A stretch of DNA of 64,000 nucleotides from CAVSUR01 sp963731285 (GTDB lineage Bacteria; Actinomycetota; Actinomycetes; Streptosporangiales; Streptosporangiaceae): assembly GCA_963731285.1 (NCBI GenBank), contig CAVSUR010000008.1, forward strand, positions 186,001 through 250,000. Reading direction: 5' to 3'. Under the pieces are notes generated by a model. The model did no database searches and had not been told where the DNA came from. It saw only the letters and a list, made by a program, of their open reading frames with translations. The translations under genes and the position numbers were made by a program. Positions 10,054 through 18,825 of this stretch are shown piece after piece (positions within the stretch are counted from its first letter, which is position 1; each line of letters opens with the position of its first letter).

Positions 10054-10166
10054 CCTCGCACCGCTGGCCGCCCTCAGCAGGCCAGGTATGGCAAAATCAC
10101 GAGCTGCCCGGTGACGCCGGCCGGACCGCCCGCAGTCGGGATATGGTCAGCTGCGGGAGGCAGGAC

Positions 10167-11240
10167 ATGACGCGACTGGGCGGGATGTACGGACCGGACC
10201 TGACGTTCCTCGGCGTGCGCCGGGCCGACCTCGCCGACCCGGCCTCCTGGCCGGATACCGACATCGTGATCCTCGGTGCGCCGTTCGACGGCGGGACCTC
10301 GCACCGGCCGGGCGCCCGGTTCGGCCCGCAGGCCATCCGCGGCACCGACTACCTGCCGCATGACGGGTCCCGGCCGCACCTGGCCCTCGGGGTGGACCCG
10401 CTGGCGGAGCTCGCCGTGGCCGACGCCGGGGATGTGGAGATGCCGTCGGGCGATACCGAGCTGTCGCTGCGCCGGCTGGAAGAGGCCGTGCACCGGACCT
10501 GCCGCCACGGCGCGATCCCGGTGGTGCTCGGTGGCGACCACACGATCGCGCTGCCGGACGCGACCGGCGTCGCCCGGCACGTGGGCTGGGGCCGCCTGTC
10601 GATGATCCACTTCGACGCGCATGCCGACACCGGTGATACCCAGTTCGGCGCCCTGCACGGGCACGGCACCCCGATGCGCCGGCTGATCGAGTCCGGCGCG
10701 GTGCGCGGTGACCGCTTCCTGCAGATCGGCCTGCGCGGGTACTGGCCGGAGCCGGAGACGCTGGACTGGATGGCCGGGCAGCGGATGCGCAGCTTCGAGA
10801 TGACCGAGGTGGTAGCCCGGGGCCTGGACGAGTGCCTGACCGAGGCGTTCGCGATCGCCACTGACGACTGCGACGGCGTATTCGTCTCGGTGGACGTGGA
10901 CGTCGTCGATCCCGGCATGGCACCCGGCACCGGTACCCCCGAGCCGGGCGGCCTGACCAGCAGGCAGCTGCTGGACGCCGTGCGCCGCATCACGATGGAG
11001 CTGCCGGTGGCGGGCGTGGACGTCGTTGAGGTCGCCCCGCCCTACGACCACGCGGAGGTAACGGCCTATCTCGCCAACCGGGTGGTACTGGAGGCCCTGT
11101 CGGGAATTGCCTGGCGGCGCCGTCAGCTCGCCGCGGGCACCCCGGGCGCCCCGGGTGCCGCCGCCCCGCGGCGGCCTGAGTCGCCGCTGCTGTCCGACCG
11201 CGGGCCCGGCCGGGCAGCTCATGATCGTGACGCCTTTTGA
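10167..11240 (+). CDS. speB: Agmatinase/ureohydrolase family protein
   Basis: This is a binuclear Mn2+ ureohydrolase (agmatinase, guanidinobutyrase or relative), which releases urea from a guanidino compound. The metal motifs are intact: GGDHTIALP, IHFDAHADTGD and SVDVDVVDPGMAPGTGTPEP. The ATG at 10167 follows GGGAGG at good spacing; an upstream in-frame start at 10143 lacks this. The C-terminal tail (AAAPRRPESPLL onward) is a poorly conserved extension. If the substrate is agmatine the product is putrescine, which would fit the polyamine-type importer 5 kb downstream, but substrate choice in this family cannot be read from sequence alone. Confidence 0.88.
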   Translation: MTRLGGMYGPDLTFLGVRRADLADPASWPDTDIVILGAPFDGGTSHRPGARFGPQAIRGTDYLPHDGSRPHLALGVDPLAELAVADAGDVEMPSGDTELSLRRLEEAVHRTCRHGAIPVVLGGDHTIALPDATGVARHVGWGRLSMIHFDAHADTGDTQFGALHGHGTPMRRLIESGAVRGDRFLQIGLRGYWPEPETLDWMAGQRMRSFEMTEVVARGLDECLTEAFAIATDDCDGVFVSVDVDVVDPGMAPGTGTPEPGGLTSRQLLDAVRRITMELPVAGVDVVEVAPPYDHAEVTAYLANRVVLEALSGIAWRRRQLAAGTPGAPGAAAPRRPESPLLSDRGPGRAAHDRDAF

Positions 11241-11307
11241 CCTCTCAGCGGGGGAAAAGATCCGTCACCATCACCAAGGACATGCCGCGACCGATCGAGC
11301 CAATTCA

Positions 11308-12144
11308 TAGCGCGCACGGCTGGAGGCCGAGACCGGGGCCCGGCTGTTGCAGCGCGCGGGCCGGAGCGTGCAGCTGACCGAGGCTGGCCGGCTGCTCGCC
11401 GAGCGGGCCGAGGAGATCATCGGCCGGCTCGATGCCGCCGAGGCCGAGCTGGCCGCCCACGTCGGGCTGCGCGAGGACGGGTCCGGCTGGCCGCATTCGG
11501 TTCCGCGCTCGGCACGATCGTGCCCGCCGCCGCGGCCCGGCTCCAGGTGCAGGCGCCGGCCACTAACGTGATGCTGGCCCAGGCCGAGCCGCCAGAGGCG
11601 GTGCGGATGCTGCGGGCCGGCTCGGTGGACGTGGCGCTGGTCTTCCGGTACTGCCTGGCCGGCGCCCGAGGACGGCATCAGGGCCACCCCGCTGCTGGAC
11701 GAGCCGGTGTACCTCGTGGTCCGGGCCGAATCCGGGGCCGGACCGGCCAGCCAGGACGGCTCGCCCGCAGCCGCCAGGGCCGGCCGCACGGTCAGCCTGG
11801 AAGAGCTGGCCAGCTACGCCGGGCACCGCTGGATCGGCGGGTGCGAGCGCTGCCGCGCGCAGCTGATCCGCCATTGCGCGCTGGCCGGGTTGGTGCCGAA
11901 GATCGCGTTCGCCGCCGACGACTAACTCGCCATGCAGGCGCTGGTGGCCGCCGGGCTGGGCGTGACGACCCTGCCCGGGCTGGCGCTGCGCGCCGCCCGG
12001 CATCCGGGGATCGAGGCAACCCCGCTGGCGGGCGCGCGGCGTTACGTCTGTGCTCTCACCTACGGCGCGCCGCCCGACCCTCCGGCCACGGCCCGCCTCG
12101 TCGGCGCTCTCACGGCGCTGGCCGGCGGGAGCGACGGGGCCTAG
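11308..12144 (+). pseudogene. Decayed LysR-family regulator
   Basis: Fragments of one LysR protein can be read across frames: LEAETGARLLQRAGRSVQLT (end of the helix-turn-helix), then AFGSALGTIVPAAAARLQ in another frame, then ATPLLDEPVYLVVRAESG and ALVAAGLGVTTLPGLALRAA. The first about 50 residues of the DNA-binding domain are missing. There are frameshifts at about 11480 and 11670. A nonsense codon occurs at 11931 where Tyr is expected (DDY-LAMQ reads DD-stop-LAMQ). The lost N-terminus plus nonsense codon make this a real pseudogene rather than only a sequencing artefact. Its former target may have been the agmatinase or neighbours; this cannot be decided. Confidence 0.8.
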
Positions 12145-12163
12145 CCGCGGACCGGGCCGGATC

Positions 12164-13123
12164 TCAGTACGCGGCGGCGGCGAGCTCGGGCGCCGCCTCG
12201 CGGGGCGGCCGCGGCCGCCGCGCCAGCACCAGCAGGGTGCCGATGATCAGCAGCACGATCCCGGCCGCGGCCGCCGCCACGGGCACGGTCCGGGTCGCCG
12301 CAATGATCACCTGGTCGCGCTGGCGGGCCGCAGCCACCAGCGCCGCGACACTGCCCGGCTGCATCCGCAGGTCGCCGGCGAACAGCCCGAGCACCGCGGT
12401 GCCATGACTGTCGCGCAGGGTCAGCTGCTCGTCGCGGCTGATGTCGACCACCCGGCCCGACACCGGATCGACCTGGTAGGCGGTAGCGGTCTGGTAATAC
12501 TCCCCCAGGGTCACCGACGCCTGGTTCTTGCGCCCGGCCAAAGTGCCCGGCAGCGTCTGGGACGCGAACCGGGTGGCCGGCACCTGCTCGGCGAAGGTGT
12601 ACGTGCGCAGCCCGTCGATCCTGGCCGCGCCCCGGTAGCGGGCGGGCTCGGGACGCAGCAGTACCGAGTCGAAGACCGGATAGGTCACGGCGCGGGTGCC
12701 GGCCGGCCAGGTGAAGCCCTGCCCTGACCACACCGCCGGCCGGGCGGTGCCGACGGCCGCCGCGCAGCAGTGGACCAGCGCGCCGGTGGTCCGGTCGAAC
12801 GCCAGCCGCTCGGTCGCGGACTGGTAGGGCATCGCGTGCGTCTCGTCGTAGCCGTAGCTGAACTGGTCCCAGACCGCGCGGGTCGCGGTTCCCGCCGCCT
12901 CGTCGCCCTTGATTGTGACGGTTTCCCGCAACGTCACGCCCGAGAACTCCCGCAGCAGGGCCGGGCTGAAGTACCTCACGCCGCGGCCGAGGTAGCCGGA
13001 GACCTGATAGCCGCCCAGCGGGGCCTTGGCCGCCTCGCCGCCGACGACCAGGAACTGCACCAGCGCGAACACGGCGAAAAAGGACCCGAGCCCGCTGAGC
13101 ACCAGCCCGGCCGTCCGGCGCAT
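12164..13123 (-). CDS. DUF3068 (PorA-family) membrane-anchored protein
   Basis: The protein is 319 residues with an N-terminal helix (TAGLVLSGLGSFFAVFALVQ) and a C-terminal helix (VAAAAAGIVLLIIGTLLVLA). Between them is an extracytoplasmic domain containing ETVTIKGDEAAGTATRAVW and YPVFDSVLLRPEPARYRG. This matches DUF3068, an actinobacterial family of unknown function. The ATG at 13123 is preceded by AGGAGG. The small membrane protein gene directly upstream (13 bp) is probably in the same operon. The pair may act in the cell envelope; no reaction can be assigned. Confidence 0.85.
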   Translation of the reverse strand: MRRTAGLVLSGLGSFFAVFALVQFLVVGGEAAKAPLGGYQVSGYLGRGVRYFSPALLREFSGVTLRETVTIKGDEAAGTATRAVWDQFSYGYDETHAMPYQSATERLAFDRTTGALVHCCAAAVGTARPAVWSGQGFTWPAGTRAVTYPVFDSVLLRPEPARYRGAARIDGLRTYTFAEQVPATRFASQTLPGTLAGRKNQASVTLGEYYQTATAYQVDPVSGRVVDISRDEQLTLRDSHGTAVLGLFAGDLRMQPGSVAALVAAARQRDQVIIAATRTVPVAAAAAGIVLLIIGTLLVLARRPRPPREAAPELAAAAY

Positions 13124-13136
13124 CGCCGCGTTCCTC

Positions 13137-13280
13137 CTATTCCCCGGGCGTGCCGTAGTTGTACAGCGGCGCGTTCGCGGGCGTGCCGTTGGCCCCGGCG
13201 AGCAGCACGTCACGGGCGACGTAGCTGGCTCCGAGGGCCAGCACGGCGCCGATGATCAGGGCGATCAGCAAGCGGAACAT
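13137..13280 (-). CDS. Small single-pass membrane protein upstream of the DUF3068 gene
   Basis: This 47-residue protein starts at MFRLLIALIIGAVLALGASY with AAGGACAAC before the ATG. One hydrophobic helix is followed by a polar tail ending NAPLYNYGTPGE. A longer in-frame start at 13358 adds a charged low-complexity extension and is less likely. The 13-bp gap to the DUF3068 gene suggests co-transcription. No known domain. Confidence 0.7.
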   Translation of the reverse strand: MFRLLIALIIGAVLALGASYVARDVLLAGANGTPANAPLYNYGTPGE

Positions 13281-13494
13281 GTTGTCCTTGCGGCGGGTCG
13301 TCCGAGCCGTCAGGTCCGCGGGCCTGCCCGAGCCAGCCCGTCCGGCGCCGGGCAGCACCGGTCAGGGTCATGATAGGGGTCAGATGTCCCGTGTCACGGC
13401 TGATCGGTGGCGCTCGACCTCAGTCGCATGATCAGGGCCGGCGATCGCCGGGCGGCCCCGGCCACTGGCGCGGCGGCCCGATACCCTGGCCGGC

Positions 13495-13860
13495 ATGCGC
13501 CGCGCGGTCAGCCTGATCCTCGATGTGGCGTGCGTACTGGCCTTCGTGACGCTCGGCAGGCATTCTCACCACCGGGGCGACAGCCTGGCCGGCATCTGGA
13601 CCACGTCCTGGCCGTTTCTCGTCGGCCTGGCCGCCGGCCTGCTCGCGGTCCGCGGCTGGCGGCAGCCGTCCGCGCTCGCGCCCGCCGGCCTCGGCGCGTG
13701 GCTCGGCGCCGCCGGCCTGGGCATGATCGTCCGGGTGCTGGCCGGGCAGGGCACGGCGGTCGCGTTCATCTTCGTCACGCTGGCCTTCCTGGCCCTGTTC
13801 ATTCTCGGCTGGCGGATCGTGGCGCGCATCGTGCTCGTGCAGCTAAAAGCCCCCGGCTGA
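13495..13860 (+). CDS. DUF3054 membrane protein
   Basis: The 121-residue protein has about four predicted membrane helices (AVSLILDVACVLAFVTL, WPFLVGLAAGLLAV, AWLGAAGLGMIVRVLAGQ, FIFVTLAFLALFILGW). The features LDVACVLAFVTLGRHSHHRG and GWR near the second helix match DUF3054, a common actinobacterial family without known function. A canonical Shine-Dalgarno is weak. The roughly 210 bp upstream hold no gene I can support. Confidence 0.8.
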   Translation: MRRAVSLILDVACVLAFVTLGRHSHHRGDSLAGIWTTSWPFLVGLAAGLLAVRGWRQPSALAPAGLGAWLGAAGLGMIVRVLAGQGTAVAFIFVTLAFLALFILGWRIVARIVLVQLKAPG

Positions 13861-14012
13861 CCGGGCCCGGTACAGCGCCCGGCCAGGGGCGCCCGGGCGG
13901 TGGCGCCCCGCCGACGCGCCCTGCCAATGGCATCACTGCCGACGGGCCCTGCCGACGGCGGCTGGCAAAAGCTCACGGCGTGCGCCTGCTGGCCGCGCGG
14001 CCGGGCGCAGCC

Positions 14013-14053
14013 TTGCCCCGGGCGGGCCAGCTGCTTAGACTGAACATTCAGTC
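14013..14053 (+). promoter_or_regulatory. Promoter with TetR-type operator, copy 1 (aminotransferase gene)
   Basis: TTGCCC (14013-14018), 17 bp, then TAGACT (14036-14041) form a sigma70-like promoter. The inverted repeat GACTGAACATTCAGTC (14038-14053; 7-bp arms, 2-bp centre) starts inside the -10 box and covers the expected transcription start. The aminotransferase ATG is at 14074. The same 16-bp element recurs at 20768, 26582 and, imperfectly, 31961, always at a promoter. Binding here would block RNA polymerase, so repression is the natural reading. Confidence 0.85.
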
Positions 14054-14073
14054 AACCGCGTTGGGAGCGCGTC

Positions 14074-15497
14074 ATGGCCCTACAGCAGGCCGCACAGACC
14101 GACATCCCCGTTCACTCAGCAGGTCAGCCCGAGGCGGCACCGCCGCCCCAGGCCCGGCTGGCGGCTCTCATCGCGGAGCAGGAGCGCATCTTCACCGCCC
14201 GCCAGCCCGGGTCCCGCCGGCTGGCGCGACGGCGGCCGCCGCGCTGGCCGGGGGGGTGACCTCAAGCTGGCAGATCACCCGGCCGCAGCCGGTCTGGCTC
14301 AGCCACGGCGAGGGGGCCATGATCTACGACGTCGACGGCAATCGAGTACGTCGACCTGCACGGCGGCTACGGGGCCGCGCTGGCCGGGCACGGCCACCCG
14401 GCGATCGTCGCGGCCGTGCGCGAGCAGGTCGGCGCTCGGCACCCACTTCGCCCAGCCCACCCGCAATGCGATCGTCGTGGCGGAGGAACTGTCCCGCCGC
14501 TTCGGGCTGCCGCTGTGGCGGTTCGCCAACTCCGGCACCGAGGCCACGATGGACGCGGTGCACCTGATGCGCGCGATCACCGGCCGCGACCTGATCCTGA
14601 AGGTCGAGGGGTGCTACCACGGCCATCACGACTCGGTCCAGGTCTCGGTGTGCCCGGACGACGGCGACATCGGCCCGGCCGACCGGCCGGCCAGCGTGCC
14701 GTCCAGCACGGGCATCCCGCAGGCCGTTACCGACCTGACCCTGATCGTCGGCTTCAACGACCTGGCCGCGGTGGAACGCCGGGCTGGCCGAGAACCCCGG
14801 CCAGGTCGCCGGCATGATCATCGAGCCGATCATGATGAACGCCGGGATCATCCCGCCGGACGACGGCTACCTGGCCGGGCTGAAGGACCTGCTGCACGGG
14901 CATGGTGCGCTGCTGGCCTTCGACGAGGTGAAAACCGGCCTGACGGCGGGCCCGGGCGGCGCCACCGGCGTGACCGGGGTGATGCCCGACATCATCTGCC
15001 TGGCCAAGGCCATCGGGGGCGGCATCAGCGTGGCCGCGATCGGCGGCACCGATGAGGTGATGGGCCACGTCGCGAACGGCGATTACGAGATGGTCGGCAC
15101 CTTCAACGGCAACCCGCTGGCGATGGCCGCCTGCCGTGCCATGCTGGCCGAGGTGGCCACGCCGGATGCCTACCAGCGGCTCGAGGCGCTGCGCCAGCGG
15201 GCCGTGCGCGGCCTGGAGCAGGCCATCAGCGGCAGCGGGCTGACCGCGCGGGTCGTCTCCGTGGGCGCGAAGGGATGCGTGATGTTCTCCGCCGCGCCGG
15301 TCCGCGACTTCCGCGACTTCCTGGCCGTCGACGATTCCTACAGCCACGCGCACTGGCTGTTCCAGCACAACGGCGGGGTGTTCCTGCCGCCCTGGGGCAA
15401 GAGCGAGCAGTGGCTGATCTCGGTCCAGCACGACGAGGCCGACATCGACCGCTTCGTGGCCAACTTCGCCGGCTTCGCGGCGGCGGTAGCCGCCTAA
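14074..15497 (+). CDS. Class III (glutamate-1-semialdehyde-like) aminotransferase, frameshifted
   Basis: This is a PLP-dependent fold-type I aminotransferase. Readable blocks include YVDLHGGYGAALAGHGHPAI, FANSGTEATMDAVHLMRAIT, EGCYHGHHDSVQVSV and LAFDEVKTGLTAG, with the PLP lysine in CLAKAIGGGIS. The coding frame changes about four times (near 14222, 14343, 14433 and 14777), each by one base, although homology is continuous and no segment is missing. This suggests sequence errors. The about 470-residue product resembles GSA aminomutase relatives that act on omega-amino or beta-amino substrates, not necessarily haem synthesis. It has its own operator-bearing promoter and lies upstream of the Pot-type importer. 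Confidence 0.82.
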
Positions 15498-15571
15498 CCT
15501 GCTTGGTACCTGGAAAGTCTTGCGCCCGCGCGGCATGGAGAGGTAGGTCTAGGCGTTAGCAAACCGTACCT

Positions 15572-15587
15572 GACGGTTCGTTCAGTC
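15572..15587 (+). promoter_or_regulatory. Degenerate fifth operator-like site before potD
   Basis: GACGGTTCGTTCAGTC has a perfect right half (GTTCAGTC) of the island's operator but a poor left half. An unrelated perfect inverted repeat, AACCGT-ACCTG-ACGGTT (15562-15578), overlaps it. No convincing -35/-10 pair sits at the spacing seen in the other sites. It may be a weak site or a binding site for another regulator of the transporter. Confidence 0.35.
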
Positions 15588-15648
15588 ACGGGCCGGACGT
15601 TCGCCGCGCATCCGCCACGGGACCCCGGACCGCAACGGAAGGTGGGAC

Positions 15649-16905
15649 ATGCACCCACGAGAGGGCTGGCAGGCCGACGGCACCCGGCGGCCTGCCCTCT
15701 CCCGGCGGGCGTTCCTGCAGCGGGCCGGCACGGCCGGCCTGCTGGCCGCGGGCGGCGGATCATTGCTGCCCGCCTGCGACTCGTTCCTGACCACCGGTAC
15801 GGCGGTGCCACTGCCGCGGCCCGGGCGGCCGGTCACCTGGCCGACGAAGGACAACGACCCGATCAAGAGCGGGCTGGCCCCGGAGACCGGCGCCACGCTG
15901 GAGGTCTACAACTGGGTGGCCTACGTCAACCAGGCGTGCCTCAACCACTTCGCCAAGAAGTACAACTGCAAGGTCTCGCTGACCACGTTCAACACCATGG
16001 ACGAAGCGCTGTCCAAGCTGCGCAGCGGGCTGAAGTTCGACGTGTTCATGGGCGTCACGGTGGACGTGCTCGGCCAGCTGATCGAGTCCAGGCTGATCCA
16101 GCCGCTCAACCACAGCTACCTGCCCAACATCGCCCAGGCCTGGCCGGACTTCCATAATCCTTTCTACGACCAGCACTGGCAGTACACGGTGCCGTACACG
16201 ATCTACACCACCGGCATCTCCTGGCGTAAGGATCTCGTGCACGAGAATCCGTACACGATGCGCAACCCGTGGGCGATGCCCTGGCAGCGCAAGTACAAGG
16301 GCAAGGTGGCGATCCTGGACGACTACCGGGAGGGCATCAGCCTCGGGCTGATGAAGAACGGGAACTACAACCTCAACGCCACGAGCAAGAGCCAGATCGA
16401 CGCGTCCCGGCAGCAGCTGCAGGACCTGGCCAGCCTGGTCGACGTGCACATCGACAACAACGACTACACCGAGGTGCCGACCGGCCAGACCTGGATCCAC
16501 CACGCCTGGTCCGGCGACATGGCCGCCGCCCCGTACTACATGCCCAAGGGCACCCCGGTGGAGGTAGTCGGCTACTGGTTCCCCGCCGACGGCCGGGGCC
16601 CGGTGGCCAACGACACCAACACGGTGCTGCGCTCGGCCGCCAACCCCGTGCTGGCCCACCACTTCCTCAACTACCTGCTCGACCTGCCGAACGTGCTGGA
16701 GAACATCAGCTTCAACGGCTACATGCAGCCGCTGAACGCGATCACGCCGCAGCGGCTGGTGGCCGAGAAGCTGCTGCCGCCCAGCCTGATGTCCACCGCG
16801 GTGCTGCCGTCCTACTTCCGCCGCGGCGTCGGGGAGCTCCAGCTGCCCGTCGACGCGGATGCGCTGTGGCAGCAGGCCTGGCTCGTCGCGAGCAACGGGA
16901 TCTAG
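15649..16905 (+). CDS. potD: PotD-like polyamine-type ABC transporter substrate-binding lipoprotein
   Basis: The 418-residue binding protein has a twin-arginine signal (SRRAFLQRAGTAGLLAAGGG) that also ends in a lipobox-like LLPAC, so it is exported folded and lipid-anchored. The mature part has the spermidine/putrescine-binding family look: TLEVYNWVAYVNQACLNHFA, ALSKLRSGLKFDVFMGVTVD and TGISWRKDLV. GGAAGGTGGG precedes the ATG. Genes for two permeases follow in tight order. The ligand could be a polyamine, a betaine or another cationic amine; the family is known to include several. Confidence 0.88.
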   Translation: MHPREGWQADGTRRPALSRRAFLQRAGTAGLLAAGGGSLLPACDSFLTTGTAVPLPRPGRPVTWPTKDNDPIKSGLAPETGATLEVYNWVAYVNQACLNHFAKKYNCKVSLTTFNTMDEALSKLRSGLKFDVFMGVTVDVLGQLIESRLIQPLNHSYLPNIAQAWPDFHNPFYDQHWQYTVPYTIYTTGISWRKDLVHENPYTMRNPWAMPWQRKYKGKVAILDDYREGISLGLMKNGNYNLNATSKSQIDASRQQLQDLASLVDVHIDNNDYTEVPTGQTWIHHAWSGDMAAAPYYMPKGTPVEVVGYWFPADGRGPVANDTNTVLRSAANPVLAHHFLNYLLDLPNVLENISFNGYMQPLNAITPQRLVAEKLLPPSLMSTAVLPSYFRRGVGELQLPVDADALWQQAWLVASNGI

Positions 16906-16906
16906 C

Positions 16907-17875
16907 GTGGCCGCCCCCCATCTGCCTCCGGCGCCGGCCCAGGCCGGGCGGACGGGCGCGGCCCGGCGGCGGCCCCGGCGGGATCAGCCGTCCCGGCTGT
17001 TCTGGATGCTGCTGGCCGCGCCGGGGATCATCTGGCTGACGCTGCTGTTCGTCGTCCCGTTCTACGCGGTGCTGGCGATCGGCGAGGGCAAGCTGAACCG
17101 GCTGTTCGAGTCCCCGGTGGCGGTATACAACCCGCTGCACTGGAGCTCGGCCAACCTGTCCGATGTCCTGCACGACCTGTTCGGCGCAGGAGCCTTTGCC
17201 GGCCCGATCGCGATCAGGACCGGAGTCTACGTGCTGATCGCATCTTTGCTCTGCCTGGTCATCGGGTACCCGGCGGCCTACTTCGTGGCCCGGTTCGCGG
17301 GGCGGCGCAAGGGCCTGTTCCTGGTCCTGCTGATCGCGCCGTTCTGGATCAGCTACATGATGCGCATGCTGGCCTGGATCGACCTGCTGCAGACGGGCGG
17401 CTACGTCAACCGGGCCCTGACGTCCCTGCACCTGATCAGCCAGCCGGTGAACTGGCTAGGCGGCCACTCCTACACCGTGATCCTCGGCCTGGTCTACGGC
17501 TACATCCCCTACCTGATCCTGGTCCTGTACGCCGGCCTGGACCGGATCGACCCGTCGCTGATCAAGGCCGGCCGCGACCTCGGCCTGGGCCGGGTCGCGA
17601 CCTTCGTGCGGGTCACCCTGCCGCTGTCCCGCCAGCCGATCCTGACCGGGATGCTCATCACCGTGCTGCCGATGGTCGGCGACTACTTCACCAATCAGCT
17701 GCTGTCCGGCGCGCCGAACACCTCGATGATCGGCAACCTGATCCAGGGCCAGCTCGGCACGCCGGGGCTGGAGGGCCAGGGCGCCATCTTGTCGCTGCTG
17801 CTGCTGTTGCTGCTGATCGGCCCGATGGTCTATTACGTGATGGCCACCAACCGCTCCGCACGGGAGGCATCGTGA
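16907..17875 (+). CDS. potB: PotB-like ABC transporter permease
   Basis: This 322-residue permease has about six membrane helices, for example LFWMLLAAPGIIWLTLLFVV and GVYVLIASLLCLVIGYPAAY. The EAA-type loop LIKAGRDLGLGRVATFVRVT docks to the ATPase. The GTG start lies 1 bp after the potD stop. An earlier in-frame start would sit inside potD. The stop overlaps the next start (GTGA). It forms the heterodimeric channel with the following permease. Confidence 0.9.
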   Translation: MAAPHLPPAPAQAGRTGAARRRPRRDQPSRLFWMLLAAPGIIWLTLLFVVPFYAVLAIGEGKLNRLFESPVAVYNPLHWSSANLSDVLHDLFGAGAFAGPIAIRTGVYVLIASLLCLVIGYPAAYFVARFAGRRKGLFLVLLIAPFWISYMMRMLAWIDLLQTGGYVNRALTSLHLISQPVNWLGGHSYTVILGLVYGYIPYLILVLYAGLDRIDPSLIKAGRDLGLGRVATFVRVTLPLSRQPILTGMLITVLPMVGDYFTNQLLSGAPNTSMIGNLIQGQLGTPGLEGQGAILSLLLLLLLIGPMVYYVMATNRSAREAS

Positions 17876-18822
17876 CCGCGCCCGCCGCGTCGCCGCAGCC
17901 GGCCGCCGCGCTGGACCGCCGCGCCGGGACGGTGCCCGCCAGGGTGGCCGGGCGGCGGCGCTGGCGCAACCCGTGGCGGCACCCATGGTTCCTCGAGGGC
18001 TTTACCTGGCTGTACCTGCTGTGGTCGCTGGCCCCGATCGCGATCGCCGTCCTCTTCTCGTTCAACCAGGGCAAATCGCAGGCCGCCTACCAGGGCCTGT
18101 CGATGCGCTGGTACTACACCGACCCGGTGAACTCGGTCTGGCACAACCCGCAGCTGCACAGCGCGGTGTTCGTGACCCTGAAGCTGTCGGCCTACGCCAC
18201 GATCATCGCGGTGCCGATCGGGGTGGCGTTCGCGCTCGGCATCAACCGCTGGCAGGGCAAGCTCCCCGGCTCGTTCAACTTCATCATGATCTTGTCGTTC
18301 GTGGTTCCCGAGCTGATCTTCGGCGTGGCGATGTTCGCGGTCTTCACCCAGCTGTTCACCGGCATCGGCCTGGGCCTGCTGGCGGAGATACTCGGCCTGG
18401 TCACCTGGAACGTCAGCTGGCCGGCCATCCTGGTCCAGGCACGCCTGGTCACGATCGGCCGCCAGTACGAGGAGGCGGCCGCCGACCTGGGCGCCACGCA
18501 GCTGCAGACCATGCGCCGGGTCATGCTGCCGCTGCTCACCCCGGCCATCTTCGCCAGCGCGATCCTGGTCTTCTCCAGCGTCATCGACGACTTCGTGATC
18601 GTGGACCTGCTGTCCTCCAACGCCAGCAACACGCCGATGTCGGTGATCATCTACTCCACCCAGCACGGCGGCAACGGGGGTCCCGCGCTGAACGCCCTGG
18701 CGACCATCATGCTGGTCATGTCGTTCATCGTGGCGGCGGCGGGGCTGATCGGCTACCGGGCGATGACCCGCGGCCAGCGTATCGACGGCCAGCAGGCCCT
18801 GACCACCCTCACCGGGGGCTGA
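17872..18822 (+). CDS. potC: PotC-like ABC transporter permease
   Basis: This is the second permease, 316 residues. The N-terminal proline/alanine-rich tail is followed by about six helices. The EAA loop YEEAAADLGATQLQTMRRVM is clear, and IDDFVIVDLLSS with TPMSVIIYS is typical of PotC/YdcV proteins. It starts at a GTG overlapping the potB stop. It is convergent with potA, whose gene ends 4 bp beyond on the other strand, which is unusual because potA is often the first gene of the same operon. Confidence 0.9.
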   Translation: MTAPAASPQPAAALDRRAGTVPARVAGRRRWRNPWRHPWFLEGFTWLYLLWSLAPIAIAVLFSFNQGKSQAAYQGLSMRWYYTDPVNSVWHNPQLHSAVFVTLKLSAYATIIAVPIGVAFALGINRWQGKLPGSFNFIMILSFVVPELIFGVAMFAVFTQLFTGIGLGLLAEILGLVTWNVSWPAILVQARLVTIGRQYEEAAADLGATQLQTMRRVMLPLLTPAIFASAILVFSSVIDDFVIVDLLSSNASNTPMSVIIYSTQHGGNGGPALNALATIMLVMSFIVAAAGLIGYRAMTRGQRIDGQQALTTLTGG

Positions 18823-18825
18823 CCA

